From a bacterium (GTDB lineage Bacteria > Krumholzibacteriota > Krumholzibacteriia > LZORAL124-64-63), in NCBI GenBank assembly GCA_020049465.1, contig JAIFKS010000046.1, positions 16,127 through 80,126 on the forward strand: a DNA stretch of 64,000 nucleotides, in the 5' to 3' direction. Shown here in pieces: positions 8,153-16,437 of this stretch. The notes beneath the pieces are model-generated. The model worked only from the letters and a program-made list of their open reading frames with translations. It was not told where the DNA came from and did no database searches. A program made the translations under genes and the position numbers. How positions within the stretch are numbered: position 1 is the first letter of the stretch; each line of letters starts with the position of its first letter.

Positions 8153-9513
8153 GATTCCATCTCCCGTTCGCGCAGGCTCTCGGGCTCTTCAACCTCCACA
8201 TCGTCATCGTCGTCATCGTCCCACTCGATGTCGTCGTCATCGTCATCGTCGTCATCATCGTCGTCGTCATCGTCCCAGGCGCTGTCGTCGTCATCGTCGT
8301 CGTCGCTGGCCGTGACCGTCTCGGTCTCCACGACGGCGGCGCCCGGAGCGGTCTTCAGCGCGTCCTCGACTTCGACGTCGTCACCCTCGTCGTCGTCGTC
8401 CCACTCGACATCGTCGTCGTCATCGTCGTCATCATCGTCCTCGTCGTCCCAGTCGGTGTCGTCATCATCCTCGTCGTCGTCCTTCGCGTTCGTCCAGCCG
8501 GCCGCGCCGGTTTCGGTCTTCGGCTCGACTTCGAGGGCTTCCGCTTCGAGGGCGTCCGCTTCGAGGGCATTTGCGACCGATGCTTCGTATGCCATGGTGG
8601 TCTCCAGGGTTTCGGCGCCTTCATCGGCGTCGGTGATCGCGCCGCCGGCCGGGCGCTGCAACCAGATCGGGCCGAGCGGTTCGGTCTGGACGAACACCAG
8701 CCGGCCGCGCTTGACCATTTCCAGGATGGCGATGAAGGTGACCACCACCTCCATCTTGATCGAATCCCCGGCGAACAACTCCTCGAAGCGAACGAGGGAG
8801 CCGTCGCCGGTGCGGTTGGCGATCAGATCGATCTTTTCACCGACCGTGAACGGCTCACGGACGATGTCATGGACCGGCCGCTTGCGCACACGGTCGTAGA
8901 TGCCGGCCAATGCCGCCAGCAGGTCGAACATTTCGATGCGCAGCGCCGGCTCGACCGCCTGTTCGTTGGCGAAGGGGAAGCGGAGCTGGCGCATGTGGTA
9001 CTGGCTCCGCTCGTCCTCCTTCTCCTGGAAGGCGAGGGCCGCTTCCTTGAATCGCTTGTACTCCAGCAACCGGCGCACCAGTTCGGCGCGCGGGTCCTCT
9101 TCCTTGTCCTCTTCGTCGTCCACGCGCGAAGGCATCAGCATCTTCATCTTGATGACCAGCAGCGTGGCGGCCATCGCGATGAATTCGCCGGCCTGGTCGA
9201 GGCTGATGGACTGCATCACCTCGATGTGCCGGATGAACTGGTCGGTGATCCGCGCGATCGGGATGTCGTAGATGTCGACCTGATCCCGGTCGATCAGGAA
9301 GAGCAGAAGGTCCAACGGACCCTGGAATCCGGTCAGCTCGATCTGGTAGGCCGCGCTGGAACGGAAGTAGTCGAGTTCCGGCGGCAGGGCGTCGAGATTC
9401 CAGCTTTCTGGGCTGCCGCGCGTCGGGCGCACGGGCGCCACGACGGGCGCGGCGCCGTCATCGCCGCCAATCACGCCGCTTTCGTCCACGATGCCGTCTT
9501 CCGGGGCGTTCAT
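8149..9513 (-). CDS. scpA: Kleisin ScpA with a long duplicated poly-aspartate C-terminal tail
   Basis: Kleisin subunit of SMC-ScpAB, bridging the SMC heads. Residues 55-285 match ScpA: FQGPLDLLLFLIDRDQVDIYDIPI at the N-terminal SMC-binding end, EFIAMAATLLVIKMKMLMP, and a C-terminal winged-helix region (VVTFIAILEMVKRGRLVFVQ). ScpA is usually 230-280 aa; this one is 454. Residues 345-440 are about two-thirds Asp or Glu and contain two copies of a W-Asp(n)-(V/I)EW-Asp(n)-VEVE unit (near 355-383 and 413-442). It starts directly after the trpS stop (TAG then ATG) and overlaps scpB by 4 nt. Confidence 0.93.
   Translation of the reverse strand: MNAPEDGIVDESGVIGGDDGAAPVVAPVRPTRGSPESWNLDALPPELDYFRSSAAYQIELTGFQGPLDLLLFLIDRDQVDIYDIPIARITDQFIRHIEVMQSISLDQAGEFIAMAATLLVIKMKMLMPSRVDDEEDKEEDPRAELVRRLLEYKRFKEAALAFQEKEDERSQYHMRQLRFPFANEQAVEPALRIEMFDLLAALAGIYDRVRKRPVHDIVREPFTVGEKIDLIANRTGDGSLVRFEELFAGDSIKMEVVVTFIAILEMVKRGRLVFVQTEPLGPIWLQRPAGGAITDADEGAETLETTMAYEASVANALEADALEAEALEVEPKTETGAAGWTNAKDDDEDDDDTDWDDEDDDDDDDDDDVEWDDDDEGDDVEVEDALKTAPGAAVVETETVTASDDDDDDDSAWDDDDDDDDDDDDDDDIEWDDDDDDDVEVEEPESLREREMES
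8182..8481 (-). repeat. GAT/GAC codon-repeat tract encoding the ScpA acidic tail
   Basis: Low-complexity DNA made mostly of GAY codons in imperfect runs (GTC/ATC on the plus strand). Mixed GAC and GAT usage breaks it into short perfect runs. Two longer blocks are separated by a stretch of ordinary sequence (about 8310-8370). Such tracts can slip in replication in units of three bases, changing the tail length without shifting the frame. Confidence 0.85.
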
Positions 9514-10515
9514 CTATCCGATGCCCATCGCGTCGTGGACGCGCGCGAGCGTGTCCTTGGCCAGTCCGCGGGCGCGTTCGCAGCCCGCGGAGATGATCTC
9601 GTCCAGGCGCGCCGGGTTCGCCTCGAAGTCGGCCCGGCGTTCGCGCAGGGGCGCGAAGTGGGCGATGGCGCCCTCGGCCAGCTGTTTCTTGCAGTCGACG
9701 CAGCCGCGGGCGGCGGTGCGGCATTCCTCGGCCACCTGCGGCGCGTCCGCGGGCAGGAACTTCTGGTACCAGGTGTAGACGCCGCACACCTCGGGATGTC
9801 CCGGGTCGCTGCGCCGCAGCCGGGCCGGGTCGGTGAAGGCCGGCTTGATCTTCTCGCGGATCTCCTCCGGCGAGGCGGAGATCTCGATGGTGTTGCCCAG
9901 CGATTTGCTCATCCGGCCCCCGTCGGTGCCGGGGAAGCGCGCGAACTTCGTGACCAGCGCCTCCGGCTCGGGGAAGACGTCACCGAACAGGAAATTGAAG
10001 CGCCGGGCCATCTCGCGCGTCAACTCGAGGTGCGGCAGCTGGTCCTCGCCGACGGGCACGGCGTGCGCGCGGTAAGCCAGGATGTCGGCCGCCTGCAACA
10101 CGGGGTAGCCGAGGTGGCCGAAGCTGATCTCGCCCCCCAGGTTCAGATCGCGGATCTGTTCCTTGAACGTCGGGTTACGCTGCAGCCGGCCCATGCTGAT
10201 CAGCATGCTCATCACCAGGAACAGTTCCGCGTGCTCCTTGATCGACGACTGCAGGAACAGCACCGAGCGGTCCGGATCCAGTCCGGCACCCAGCCAGTCC
10301 AGAAACATCTCGCGGCTGTTGGCGTTGATCTCGCCGCTCTTGTCCAGGGCTGTGGTCAGCACGTGCCAGTCCGCCACCATGAACCGGCAGTCGTAGGTGT
10401 CCTGGAGCTGCACCCAGTTTTCCAGGGCGCCCGTGTAATTGCCCCAATGCAGGCGGCCGGTCGGCCGCATGCCGCTGAGGATGACACGGCGTCCGGCGGA
10501 TTCTGGTGCGCTCAA
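9514..10515 (-). CDS. trpS: Tryptophanyl-tRNA synthetase
   Basis: Class I aminoacyl-tRNA synthetase charging tRNA-Trp. The HIGH-equivalent HWGN is near residues 23-26 ([12 protein letters not shown]) and the KMSKS-equivalent is RMSKSLGN. The proposed TTG start at 10515 gives 333 aa, the normal length. AAAGG lies seven bases upstream, and the predicted transcription start (about 10580) excludes the farther in-frame codon at 10596. A CxxC pair (CVDCKKQL) near residue 285 is extra to the E. coli form. The scpA ATG abuts the stop. Confidence 0.94.
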   Translation of the reverse strand: MSAPESAGRRVILSGMRPTGRLHWGNYTGALENWVQLQDTYDCRFMVADWHVLTTALDKSGEINANSREMFLDWLGAGLDPDRSVLFLQSSIKEHAELFLVMSMLISMGRLQRNPTFKEQIRDLNLGGEISFGHLGYPVLQAADILAYRAHAVPVGEDQLPHLELTREMARRFNFLFGDVFPEPEALVTKFARFPGTDGGRMSKSLGNTIEISASPEEIREKIKPAFTDPARLRRSDPGHPEVCGVYTWYQKFLPADAPQVAEECRTAARGCVDCKKQLAEGAIAHFAPLRERRADFEANPARLDEIISAGCERARGLAKDTLARVHDAMGIG

Positions 10516-10586
10516 GTCGTTGCCTTTCGGACAGATAGCATGACGGCGCCGATATTGAGGCCGCTCCGGGCGACCACGGTCGCGCA

Positions 10587-10615
10587 ACAGTACCATCGGC
10601 CCCCGGCCATGTCAA
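10587..10615 (-). promoter_or_regulatory. Sigma-70-like promoter for the trpS-scpAB operon
   Basis: TTGACA (10610-10615, consensus), a 17-nt spacer and TACTGT (10587-10592) on the minus strand. Transcription would start near 10580, leaving a leader of about 65 nt with no T-box-like specifier structure seen. It starts an operon running to rpsA. Confidence 0.68.
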
Positions 10616-10654
10616 AGGGCCCCGGGCGAATGTGGGACCCCCCGACCGGGTCTG

Positions 10655-11596
10655 TCAACGCCGCCCCGAGCGCGGGTGCGCCGACCGCCAGGCCTCGGCC
10701 AGCCAGGCGCGGTCCACGTGGGTGTAGATTTCGGTGGTCGAGATGTCGGCGTGGCCCAGAAGTTCCTGCACCACGCGCAGATCCGCCCCGCCCTCGAGCA
10801 GGTGGGTGGCGTAGCTGTGCCGCAGCGTATGCGGCGACACCGTGGCCGGCAGGCCCGCGGCGGCCCCCGCCTTCTTGATCAGGTTCCAGATCGACACGCG
10901 GGACAGCCGTCCGCCGCGCTGGTTCAGCAGCAGGGCCGGCGTGGGCCTCCGGCCGGCCAGTCGCGGGCGGCCCGACCGCAGCCAGGCGTCGACAGCGGCC
11001 AACGCGGGCTCGCCGACCGGCACCTGGCGTTCCTTGCTGCCTTTGCCGCGCAGGCGCACGACGGCTTCGGCCGGGTCCAGATCGGTCACGTCCAATCCGC
11101 ACAACTCGCTGACGCGGCAGCCGCATCCGTAGAGCAGTTCAAGGGCGGCGCGGTCCCTGAGATCGGGCGGCGTTGAGCCGTCGCCCCAGCCCAGCAGGCG
11201 CTCGACCTGCGCGATGCTGAGCACGTCCGGAAGGTGCCGTCCGCGGCGCGGCGCGATGATCGTTCCGGTCGGGTCGGAGTCGATGCGCCCCTCGCTCTGC
11301 AGGAAGCGGAAGAACGAACGCAGCGTGGACAACAGGCGCGCGCGCGACGAGGCCGCGAGATCGCGCGCGCTGCCCAGCAGGAATTCCCGCAGGTGGCGGT
11401 CTTGGACGGCGCCGGGGCCGGCCAGCCCTTCGTCCAGCGCCCAGGCGCGCAGCCGTTCCAGATCGTGCCGCTGTGCTTCGAGAGTGGCCGTGGCCAGTCC
11501 CTTCTCGATGCCGGCGTGTCCCTGGAAGTTGTCGATCGCCTCGTCCCAGGCGCGCTCGCGGGCTGTCCGGCGGCCGGCTTCGGCGGTGGCGCTCAT
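10655..11596 (-). CDS. xerD: Tyrosine recombinase, XerD type
   Basis: 313-aa site-specific tyrosine recombinase, probably resolving chromosome dimers at dif together with the XerC-like protein at 20681. An N-terminal SAM-like core-binding domain spans about 15-110. The catalytic set is complete: R161 (GCRVSEL), K185, H256 and R259 (HTLRH), H282 and nucleophile Y291 (TTEIYTHV). The ATG overlaps the uvrC stop (ATGA), so it is co-translated with uvrC. No integrase-like att site or cargo is nearby, so a housekeeping role is preferred over a mobile-element one. Confidence 0.9.
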   Translation of the reverse strand: MSATAEAGRRTARERAWDEAIDNFQGHAGIEKGLATATLEAQRHDLERLRAWALDEGLAGPGAVQDRHLREFLLGSARDLAASSRARLLSTLRSFFRFLQSEGRIDSDPTGTIIAPRRGRHLPDVLSIAQVERLLGWGDGSTPPDLRDRAALELLYGCGCRVSELCGLDVTDLDPAEAVVRLRGKGSKERQVPVGEPALAAVDAWLRSGRPRLAGRRPTPALLLNQRGGRLSRVSIWNLIKKAGAAAGLPATVSPHTLRHSYATHLLEGGADLRVVQELLGHADISTTEIYTHVDRAWLAEAWRSAHPRSGRR

Positions 11597-13521
11597 GCGT
11601 CCTCCGGGGGGCGGTGGCCGTCGCGGGCGGCGAAGAACACCATCAGCGCGGCCACGTCGTGCCGGTTGAGGCCGCGGACCTCGCCGAGTTCGGCGGCCGA
11701 AGCGGCCCGCACGCGCACGACCGAACCGAAATGATGCAGCAGGGCCAGCTTCTTGGTGGTGCCGATGCCCGGCACGAGGTCGAGTTCGCTGGCCGTCGTG
11801 CGGCGGTCCCGCAGCAGGCGGTGGTAGGTGATGGCGAAGCGGTGCGCCTCGTCGCGAACACGCTGCAGCAGCTTGAGGGCCTCGCTGCGCCGCGACAGGC
11901 TGATGGTGCCGTTCTCGCGGTGGATGGTCTCTTCGCGCTTGGCCAGCCCGATCAGCTGCGCGCCGTGGAAGCCGTGTTTCGCCAGGACCTCGCGGGCGAC
12001 CGAGAGCTGGCCCGCGCCGCCGTCGACCACCACCAGGTCGGCCGGCAGCCCGCCGGTGGCGGCCAGTTTGCCGTAGTGGCGATCCAGCACTTCGCGCATG
12101 CTGGCGAAATCGTCCACGCCCTCCACGGTGCGGATTCGGAAGCGCCGGTAGCGGCTCTTGAGCGGCGCACCGCCCTTGAAATAGACCAGCGAGGCGACCG
12201 TTTCCCGGCCCTGGAAATTCGAGATGTCGAAGCACTCGATGGTGTCGGGCACCGTGTGCAGGTCCAGCGCCTCCTGCAGTTCGACGTCGGCCGGGGTCAC
12301 GCGCCGCGACGGCCGCAGATGCCGGTTCACCGCGGCCTGCCGCAGCTTGAGGACCGCGTTCGTGCGCGCCAGGTCCACCGCCTGGTGGCGCGCCCCGCGC
12401 ACGGGCACCTTCAGCGAGCAGGCGCCGTCGCGAAGCCGCTGCAGCCAAAGGTTCCAGTCGTCCACGTCCTCCACCGGGTGCGACAGCAGGATCTCGCGCG
12501 GGATGTCGCCCGCCCGCGGATAGTACTCGCGCAGCAGCTGGGCCATGATGTCGCCCAGGCCGCGGTCCAGCCGGTCGGTCAGCAGGAAATGGTGCGTGGT
12601 GAGGATGCGGCCGCCGCGCACGCGCATGACCAGCCCGGAAGCGTCTTCGCCGTCACGGGCCAGTCCCACCAGATCGCAGTCGCCGCTGACGCCCGACACC
12701 GGACGGCTGTGGCTGACCGTGCGCTCCAGGCGCTGGATGAGATCGCGCTGCTTCGCGGCCTCCTCGTAACGGCGATCCGCCGCCAGGCTGGCCATCTGCG
12801 AGCGCAATTCCTCCACCACCTCGTCCTCGCCGCCGGACAGGAAACGCACCAGCCGACCCACCTTCGAGCGGTAGCCCTTGAGGTCGTCGTAGCCGACGCA
12901 GGGGGCGCTGCAGCGGCCGATCTGCCAGTCCAGGCAGGCGCGTTCGACCGTCTGCTCCGGCAGTCCCAGGTGGCAGGTACGCACCTGGAAGGCCCCGGCC
13001 GCGAACTTCAACGTCTCGCGCATGGCGTGAACGTCGGTGAACGGACCGAAGTAGCGCGCGCCGTCGCGCTCGAGCCGACGCACCACCTCGATGCGCGGGA
13101 AAGGCTCGTTGAGCGAGATCCGCAGGTACGGATAGGCCTTGTCGTCCTTGAGACGGATGTTGTATTTCGGCCGGTATTCCTTGATGAGCTGGTCTTCGAG
13201 GATGAGCGCGTCGGCGGCCGTCTCGGTGACGATGAAGTCGAAATCGCCGATCTGGCGGACCAGCGTCTCGGTCTTCGGATCGCGGTCGGCGCCGGACTGG
13301 AAATAGGAGCGTACCCGCTGGTTCAGGCGGGCGGCCTTGCCCACGTAGATGACGCGTCCCTGGCGGTTCTTGTGCAGGTAGACGCCGGGTAAGGCCGGCA
13401 GGGCGGCCAGCTTGTCGCGCACCTCGGCCGGGGCCTCCGGCTCCGTCCCGGGGTCTCCGGCGACCGGTGCGGTGGGCGCCGTTTCCGGCCCATCCGCGAA
13501 ATGATTGTCGTCACTTGACAT
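11593..13521 (-). CDS. uvrC: Excinuclease ABC subunit C
   Basis: UvrC (642 aa) makes both incisions around bulky DNA lesions with UvrA and UvrB. The N-terminal GIY-YIG nuclease domain (PGVYLHKNRQGRVIYVGKA) begins after about 40 disordered residues. A UvrB-binding UVR motif follows, then the RNase H-like 3'-nuclease domain (ECFDISNFQG, VVDGGAGQL) and tandem helix-hairpin-helix motifs ending near 630. It is divergent from rpsT; the start codon overlaps the rpsT -35 element. No clear Shine-Dalgarno or promoter is evident. Confidence 0.95.
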   Translation of the reverse strand: MSSDDNHFADGPETAPTAPVAGDPGTEPEAPAEVRDKLAALPALPGVYLHKNRQGRVIYVGKAARLNQRVRSYFQSGADRDPKTETLVRQIGDFDFIVTETAADALILEDQLIKEYRPKYNIRLKDDKAYPYLRISLNEPFPRIEVVRRLERDGARYFGPFTDVHAMRETLKFAAGAFQVRTCHLGLPEQTVERACLDWQIGRCSAPCVGYDDLKGYRSKVGRLVRFLSGGEDEVVEELRSQMASLAADRRYEEAAKQRDLIQRLERTVSHSRPVSGVSGDCDLVGLARDGEDASGLVMRVRGGRILTTHHFLLTDRLDRGLGDIMAQLLREYYPRAGDIPREILLSHPVEDVDDWNLWLQRLRDGACSLKVPVRGARHQAVDLARTNAVLKLRQAAVNRHLRPSRRVTPADVELQEALDLHTVPDTIECFDISNFQGRETVASLVYFKGGAPLKSRYRRFRIRTVEGVDDFASMREVLDRHYGKLAATGGLPADLVVVDGGAGQLSVAREVLAKHGFHGAQLIGLAKREETIHRENGTISLSRRSEALKLLQRVRDEAHRFAITYHRLLRDRRTTASELDLVPGIGTTKKLALLHHFGSVVRVRAASAAELGEVRGLNRHDVAALMVFFAARDGHRPPEDA

Positions 13522-13543
13522 CGTGGCCCCGCACCGGTATCTT
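13515..13543 (+). promoter_or_regulatory. Sigma-70-like promoter for rpsT
   Basis: TTGACA (13515-13520), a 17-nt spacer and TATCTT (13538-13543). The -35 hexamer overlaps the uvrC start codon on the other strand, so strong rpsT transcription could compete with uvrC initiation. The 5' UTR would be about 30 nt. Confidence 0.7.
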
Positions 13544-13579
13544 TTCCCGTCTGTGGAAACCCTGACGGAGGTCGTAAAC

Positions 13580-13825
13580 GTGCCCCATCACAAGAGTTGT
13601 AAGAAGCGTCTGATCACGAGCCAGAAGCGCAACGAGCGCAACCGGGCCAATCGCTCGATGATGCGCGCGAAGATCAAGACGTTCCGCGCCGCCGAGACCG
13701 TGGAAAAGACCGCCTCGCTGTCCGCCATGTACAGCCTGGTGGACGTGCAGGCGCGTAAGGGCCTCATGCCCAAGAAGCGGGCTGCCCGGCTGAAGAGCCG
13801 GCTGGCCGCCGCCGCCCTCAAGTAG
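13580..13825 (+). CDS. rpsT: 30S ribosomal protein S20
   Basis: 81-aa, Lys/Arg-rich primary 16S rRNA-binding protein of the small subunit. The sequence follows the S20 pattern: HHKSCKKRLITSQKRNERNR at the start and a C-terminal helix with KKRAARLKSRLAAAAL. The GTG start at 13580 has GGAGG eight bases upstream; the frame is open before it but overlaps the promoter. It is one of only two plus-strand genes here and has its own promoter and terminator, so it is monocistronic. Confidence 0.95.
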   Translation: MPHHKSCKKRLITSQKRNERNRANRSMMRAKIKTFRAAETVEKTASLSAMYSLVDVQARKGLMPKKRAARLKSRLAAAALK

Positions 13826-13850
13826 AGAGCGGCCGACCGAATCTTCACGA

Positions 13851-13880
13851 GGGTCCCTCAGGTCGAGGGGCCCTTTTGTT
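13851..13880 (+). terminator. Rho-independent terminator after rpsT
   Basis: Stem GGGTCCCTC (13851-13859) / GAGGGGCCC (13865-13873) with one G-U pair, followed by TTTTGTT. It lies 26 nt after the rpsT stop, in the convergent gap with dapB. Confidence 0.85.
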
Positions 13881-13918
13881 GTGTCTGCCGGCGAAGAACC
13901 TGTGTCTGCCGGCGAAGA
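13880..13918. repeat. 18-bp tandem direct repeat between rpsT and dapB
   Basis: Two identical 18-bp copies (TGTGTCTGCCGGCGAAGA) at 13880-13897 and 13901-13918, separated by ACC, giving a 21-bp period. They fill the space between the rpsT terminator and the dapB stop. Only two copies are present and no function is evident. Confidence 0.8.
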
Positions 13919-13926
13919 TTTGTCCG

Positions 13927-14685
13927 TCACGCCGACCGACCGAGATCCTCGAGCACGTCCGCCAGCCCGTACAGGCCGCTCTCCCGCGCGGCGACGAAGC
14001 GCACCGCCGGCATCACGCCGCGCAGGAACGCGTTCCGCGACTGCGCCCGGTGGGTCAGCACCAGTGTCTCTTCCTGGTCGCCAATGGTCCAGGTGTGTTC
14101 GCCGACCACGCCGCCGATTCGCTGCGAATGCACCGGCACCGGCAGGCCGCCGCGGGACTTCTGCCACGCCTCGGCCAAAGTACGGGCCGTGCCGCTGGGC
14201 CGATCGATCTTCGCGGTGTGGTGCGTTTCGACCTGCTCGGCGTCGAAGCCCGTCGGCAGGGTGCGCGCCAGCAGCTGCAGCACCATCTGAAGCGCGGGAA
14301 TCCCGATGCTGAAGTTCGTCGCGTGGATCACGGCGTGGTTCGCGGCATGGCGGCGCAGGGCCTCGTGCTGATCCGGCGAGAAGCCGGTCGTGCCGCTCAC
14401 CAGTTTGGCCTCCAGCTTCGCCGCACCTTCAAGGAGCCCGGGCAGCGCCGAAGCCAGCGAGAAGTCCACGATCACGCACCCGGCCGGCAGGAACGTCGCC
14501 ATGGACTCCTGGCCGATCACCGGCAGCGTCGCGTGCCCCGCTCCCGCCGGCAGCGTCCGGCCCGGCTCGGTCACCAGGCCGACCAGGCGGCAGTCCGGCG
14601 AGGCTTCGACCAGCGCGGCCACCAGGCGGCCCATGCGACCCTCAGCCCCGTGCACGGCCACCGGCAGCGGCGTCGTCCGGGTCAC
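13927..14685 (-). CDS. dapB: 4-hydroxy-tetrahydrodipicolinate reductase
   Basis: NAD(P)H-dependent reductase of lysine/diaminopimelate synthesis, 252 aa. The Rossmann start is VAVHGAEGRMGR, the family GxxGxMG pattern. The substrate site has ETHHTAKIDRPSGTA with the catalytic His and Lys. ATNFSIGI and the C-terminal SR..F..G segment also fit. It overlaps the dapA stop by 4 nt (ATGA) and is the last gene of the argF-lipoprotein-dapF-dapA-dapB run, convergent with rpsT. Confidence 0.94.
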   Translation of the reverse strand: MTRTTPLPVAVHGAEGRMGRLVAALVEASPDCRLVGLVTEPGRTLPAGAGHATLPVIGQESMATFLPAGCVIVDFSLASALPGLLEGAAKLEAKLVSGTTGFSPDQHEALRRHAANHAVIHATNFSIGIPALQMVLQLLARTLPTGFDAEQVETHHTAKIDRPSGTARTLAEAWQKSRGGLPVPVHSQRIGGVVGEHTWTIGDQEETLVLTHRAQSRNAFLRGVMPAVRFVAARESGLYGLADVLEDLGRSA

Positions 14686-15602
14686 GCCCCAGCCTCCGTG
14701 TCCTGCGCCAGCAGGGCCCCGAGCGTGCTTTCGTAGAACTGCACCAGGCGGGTCAGGCTCTTCTCCGACACCGGCACCAGCGGCAGGCGCGGGTCACGGC
14801 GGCACAGCCCCGCCAACGACAGCAGTTCTTTCACCGGGACCGGGTTCGTTTCCACGAAACAGGCCGCGCAGACAGGGTCGAGCGTGCGTGCCAGGGGCCA
14901 GGCGCGGTTGAGGTCGCCGGCGGCGAAACGGTTCCACATGCGCGTCAGCGTGCCGGGCAGCAGGTTGCTCACGACGCTGATGGCGCCCGCGCCGCCCAGG
15001 CCGAAAACGCTGAAATTCAGGCCGTCATCGCCGGAGTAGACTTTCAGATCGCAGCGGGCGATGGCCTCCTCGATCTGCGCGAGGTTCCCGCTCGCCTCCT
15101 TGAGGGCGACGATGTTCGGTTCGGCGGCCAACTGGGCCACGGTTTCCGGCAGGATGTTGACGGCGGTCCGTCCGGGCACGTTGTAGATCACCTGCGGGAT
15201 GTCGACGGAGCGCGCGATGGCGCGGTAGTGCGCCAGCAGACCGGCCTGCTGCGGCTTGTTGTAATAGGGCGAGATCAGCATGGCGGCGTCGGCGCCCCAG
15301 ATCTTCACGTCGCGCGTCTGCGCGATCGACTCGCGGGTGCAGTTGGAACCGGATCCGGCCACCACCGCGCAACGCCCGGCGCAGACCTCGACCGCGGAGC
15401 GCACCAGCCACTCACGCTCGTCGCGGCTGAGCACGGCCGCTTCGCCGGTGCAGCCGACCGGAACCACCCCGGCCACGCCCCCGTCGACCTGCCGTTGCAC
15501 CAGCCGGCGCCAGGCGGCGCGGTCGACCGCGCCGTCGGCGGTGAAGGGGGTGACCAGCGCGGTGTAGATCCCGTCCGGCATCACCCAGGTCTTGTCAGCC
15601 AT
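14682..15602 (-). CDS. dapA: 4-hydroxy-tetrahydrodipicolinate synthase
   Basis: Class I aldolase (TIM barrel, 306 aa) condensing pyruvate with aspartate semialdehyde, the committed step to diaminopimelate and lysine. Visible elements are TALVTPF, GCTGEAAVLSRDER, SPYYNKP, the YNVPGRT tyrosine and the Schiff-base lysine in NIVALKEASGN. The start overlaps the dapF stop by 8 nt. Its product feeds dapB directly downstream. The aminotransferase or succinylase steps between DapB and DapF are not in the window. Confidence 0.95.
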   Translation of the reverse strand: MADKTWVMPDGIYTALVTPFTADGAVDRAAWRRLVQRQVDGGVAGVVPVGCTGEAAVLSRDEREWLVRSAVEVCAGRCAVVAGSGSNCTRESIAQTRDVKIWGADAAMLISPYYNKPQQAGLLAHYRAIARSVDIPQVIYNVPGRTAVNILPETVAQLAAEPNIVALKEASGNLAQIEEAIARCDLKVYSGDDGLNFSVFGLGGAGAISVVSNLLPGTLTRMWNRFAAGDLNRAWPLARTLDPVCAACFVETNPVPVKELLSLAGLCRRDPRLPLVPVSEKSLTRLVQFYESTLGALLAQDTEAGA

Positions 15603-16437
15603 CGAACGCCACCTCGCCTTCGAATGCCACCAGCGCCGGACCGCGCAGGCGCAGCGCGCCCTTTTCGCGATCCACCGAGACGGCCAGCAGGTCCCCGCCC
15701 CGTGTGTCCAGGCGGACCGGGCTCACCCCCCGTTCCAGGGCGCACAGTATCACGGCGCTCGCCGAGGCGCCAGTGCCGCAGGCCAGCGTCTCGGCCTCGA
15801 CGCCGCGCTCAAAGGTGCGGATGCGCCAGGCGCCCGCGGGGCCGTCCGGCGAGACCCAGTTCACGTTGGTGCCGGCGGCGCCGAAGCGCGCGTGGCGCCT
15901 CAGGACGGGGCCCCACAGGGGCAGGTCGACGTGGTCGACGTTCTCCACCGGGATGACCAGGTGCGGCACGCCCGTGTTGCAGGAAGCCTGCAGCGTCCAC
16001 GGCGTGTCGGCCAACCCGACGGACAGATCCAGATCGCGCCAGGCCGGCAGCGTGATCTCGATGTCACCGGCCCCGTGCACCCAGCCGTCGAGCACGCCCG
16101 ACCAGGTGTCGAAACGGCAGGCCTTGTCCGCGAGTCCCAGTCGGTGCGCATGGGCGACACTGCAGCGGGCGCCGTTGCCGCACATCTCCGCTTCGCCGCC
16201 GTCGGAATTGAAATAAGTCATGCGGAACGCGGCACCCGGCGAAGAACCGGGGCCGATGATGATCAGGCCGTCGGCCCCGACGCCCTTGCGGCGGTCGCAC
16301 AGGGCGGCGATGCGCGCCCGATCGAGGCGGCCTTCGAGTCCGCGCGCGGACAACTCGCGGTGGTTGACCATGATGAAGTCGTTGCCGGCGCCGTGCATCT
16401 TCACGAACGGCAGGCGGTCGCAAGCGGCGGGGGTCAT
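15595..16437 (-). CDS. dapF: Diaminopimelate epimerase
   Basis: Cofactor-independent epimerase making meso-diaminopimelate for peptidoglycan and lysine, 280 aa. Both catalytic cysteines are present: C86 in MCGNGARC and C220 in ACGTGAS. The N-terminal FVKMHGAGNDF is the family signature. Start ATG 16437 overlaps the upstream lipoprotein stop (ATGA); the frame extends upstream only as shadow inside that gene. It is coupled to dapA downstream. Confidence 0.95.
   Translation of the reverse strand: MTPAACDRLPFVKMHGAGNDFIMVNHRELSARGLEGRLDRARIAALCDRRKGVGADGLIIIGPGSSPGAAFRMTYFNSDGGEAEMCGNGARCSVAHAHRLGLADKACRFDTWSGVLDGWVHGAGDIEITLPAWRDLDLSVGLADTPWTLQASCNTGVPHLVIPVENVDHVDLPLWGPVLRRHARFGAAGTNVNWVSPDGPAGAWRIRTFERGVEAETLACGTGASASAVILCALERGVSPVRLDTRGGDLLAVSVDREKGALRLRGPALVAFEGEVAFDG

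Noticed and set aside
8190..8480. GTC/ATC repeats considered as a CRISPR array or satellite
   Set aside because: No regular repeat-spacer layout; the tract is in frame within scpA and encodes Asp runs. A serine-rich frame on the plus strand is its antisense.
10516..10580. T-box or attenuator leader before trpS
   Set aside because: About 65 nt only, with no T-box sequence, tryptophan-rich leader peptide or terminator hairpin.
10655..11596. Integrase marking an integrated element
   Set aside because: Coupled to uvrC, flanked by housekeeping genes, with no att repeats or phage cargo; fits XerD.
13511..14167. Minus-strand open frame spanning the uvrC start, rpsT and dapB end
   Set aside because: Crosses the rpsT gene, promoter and terminator; no family pattern.
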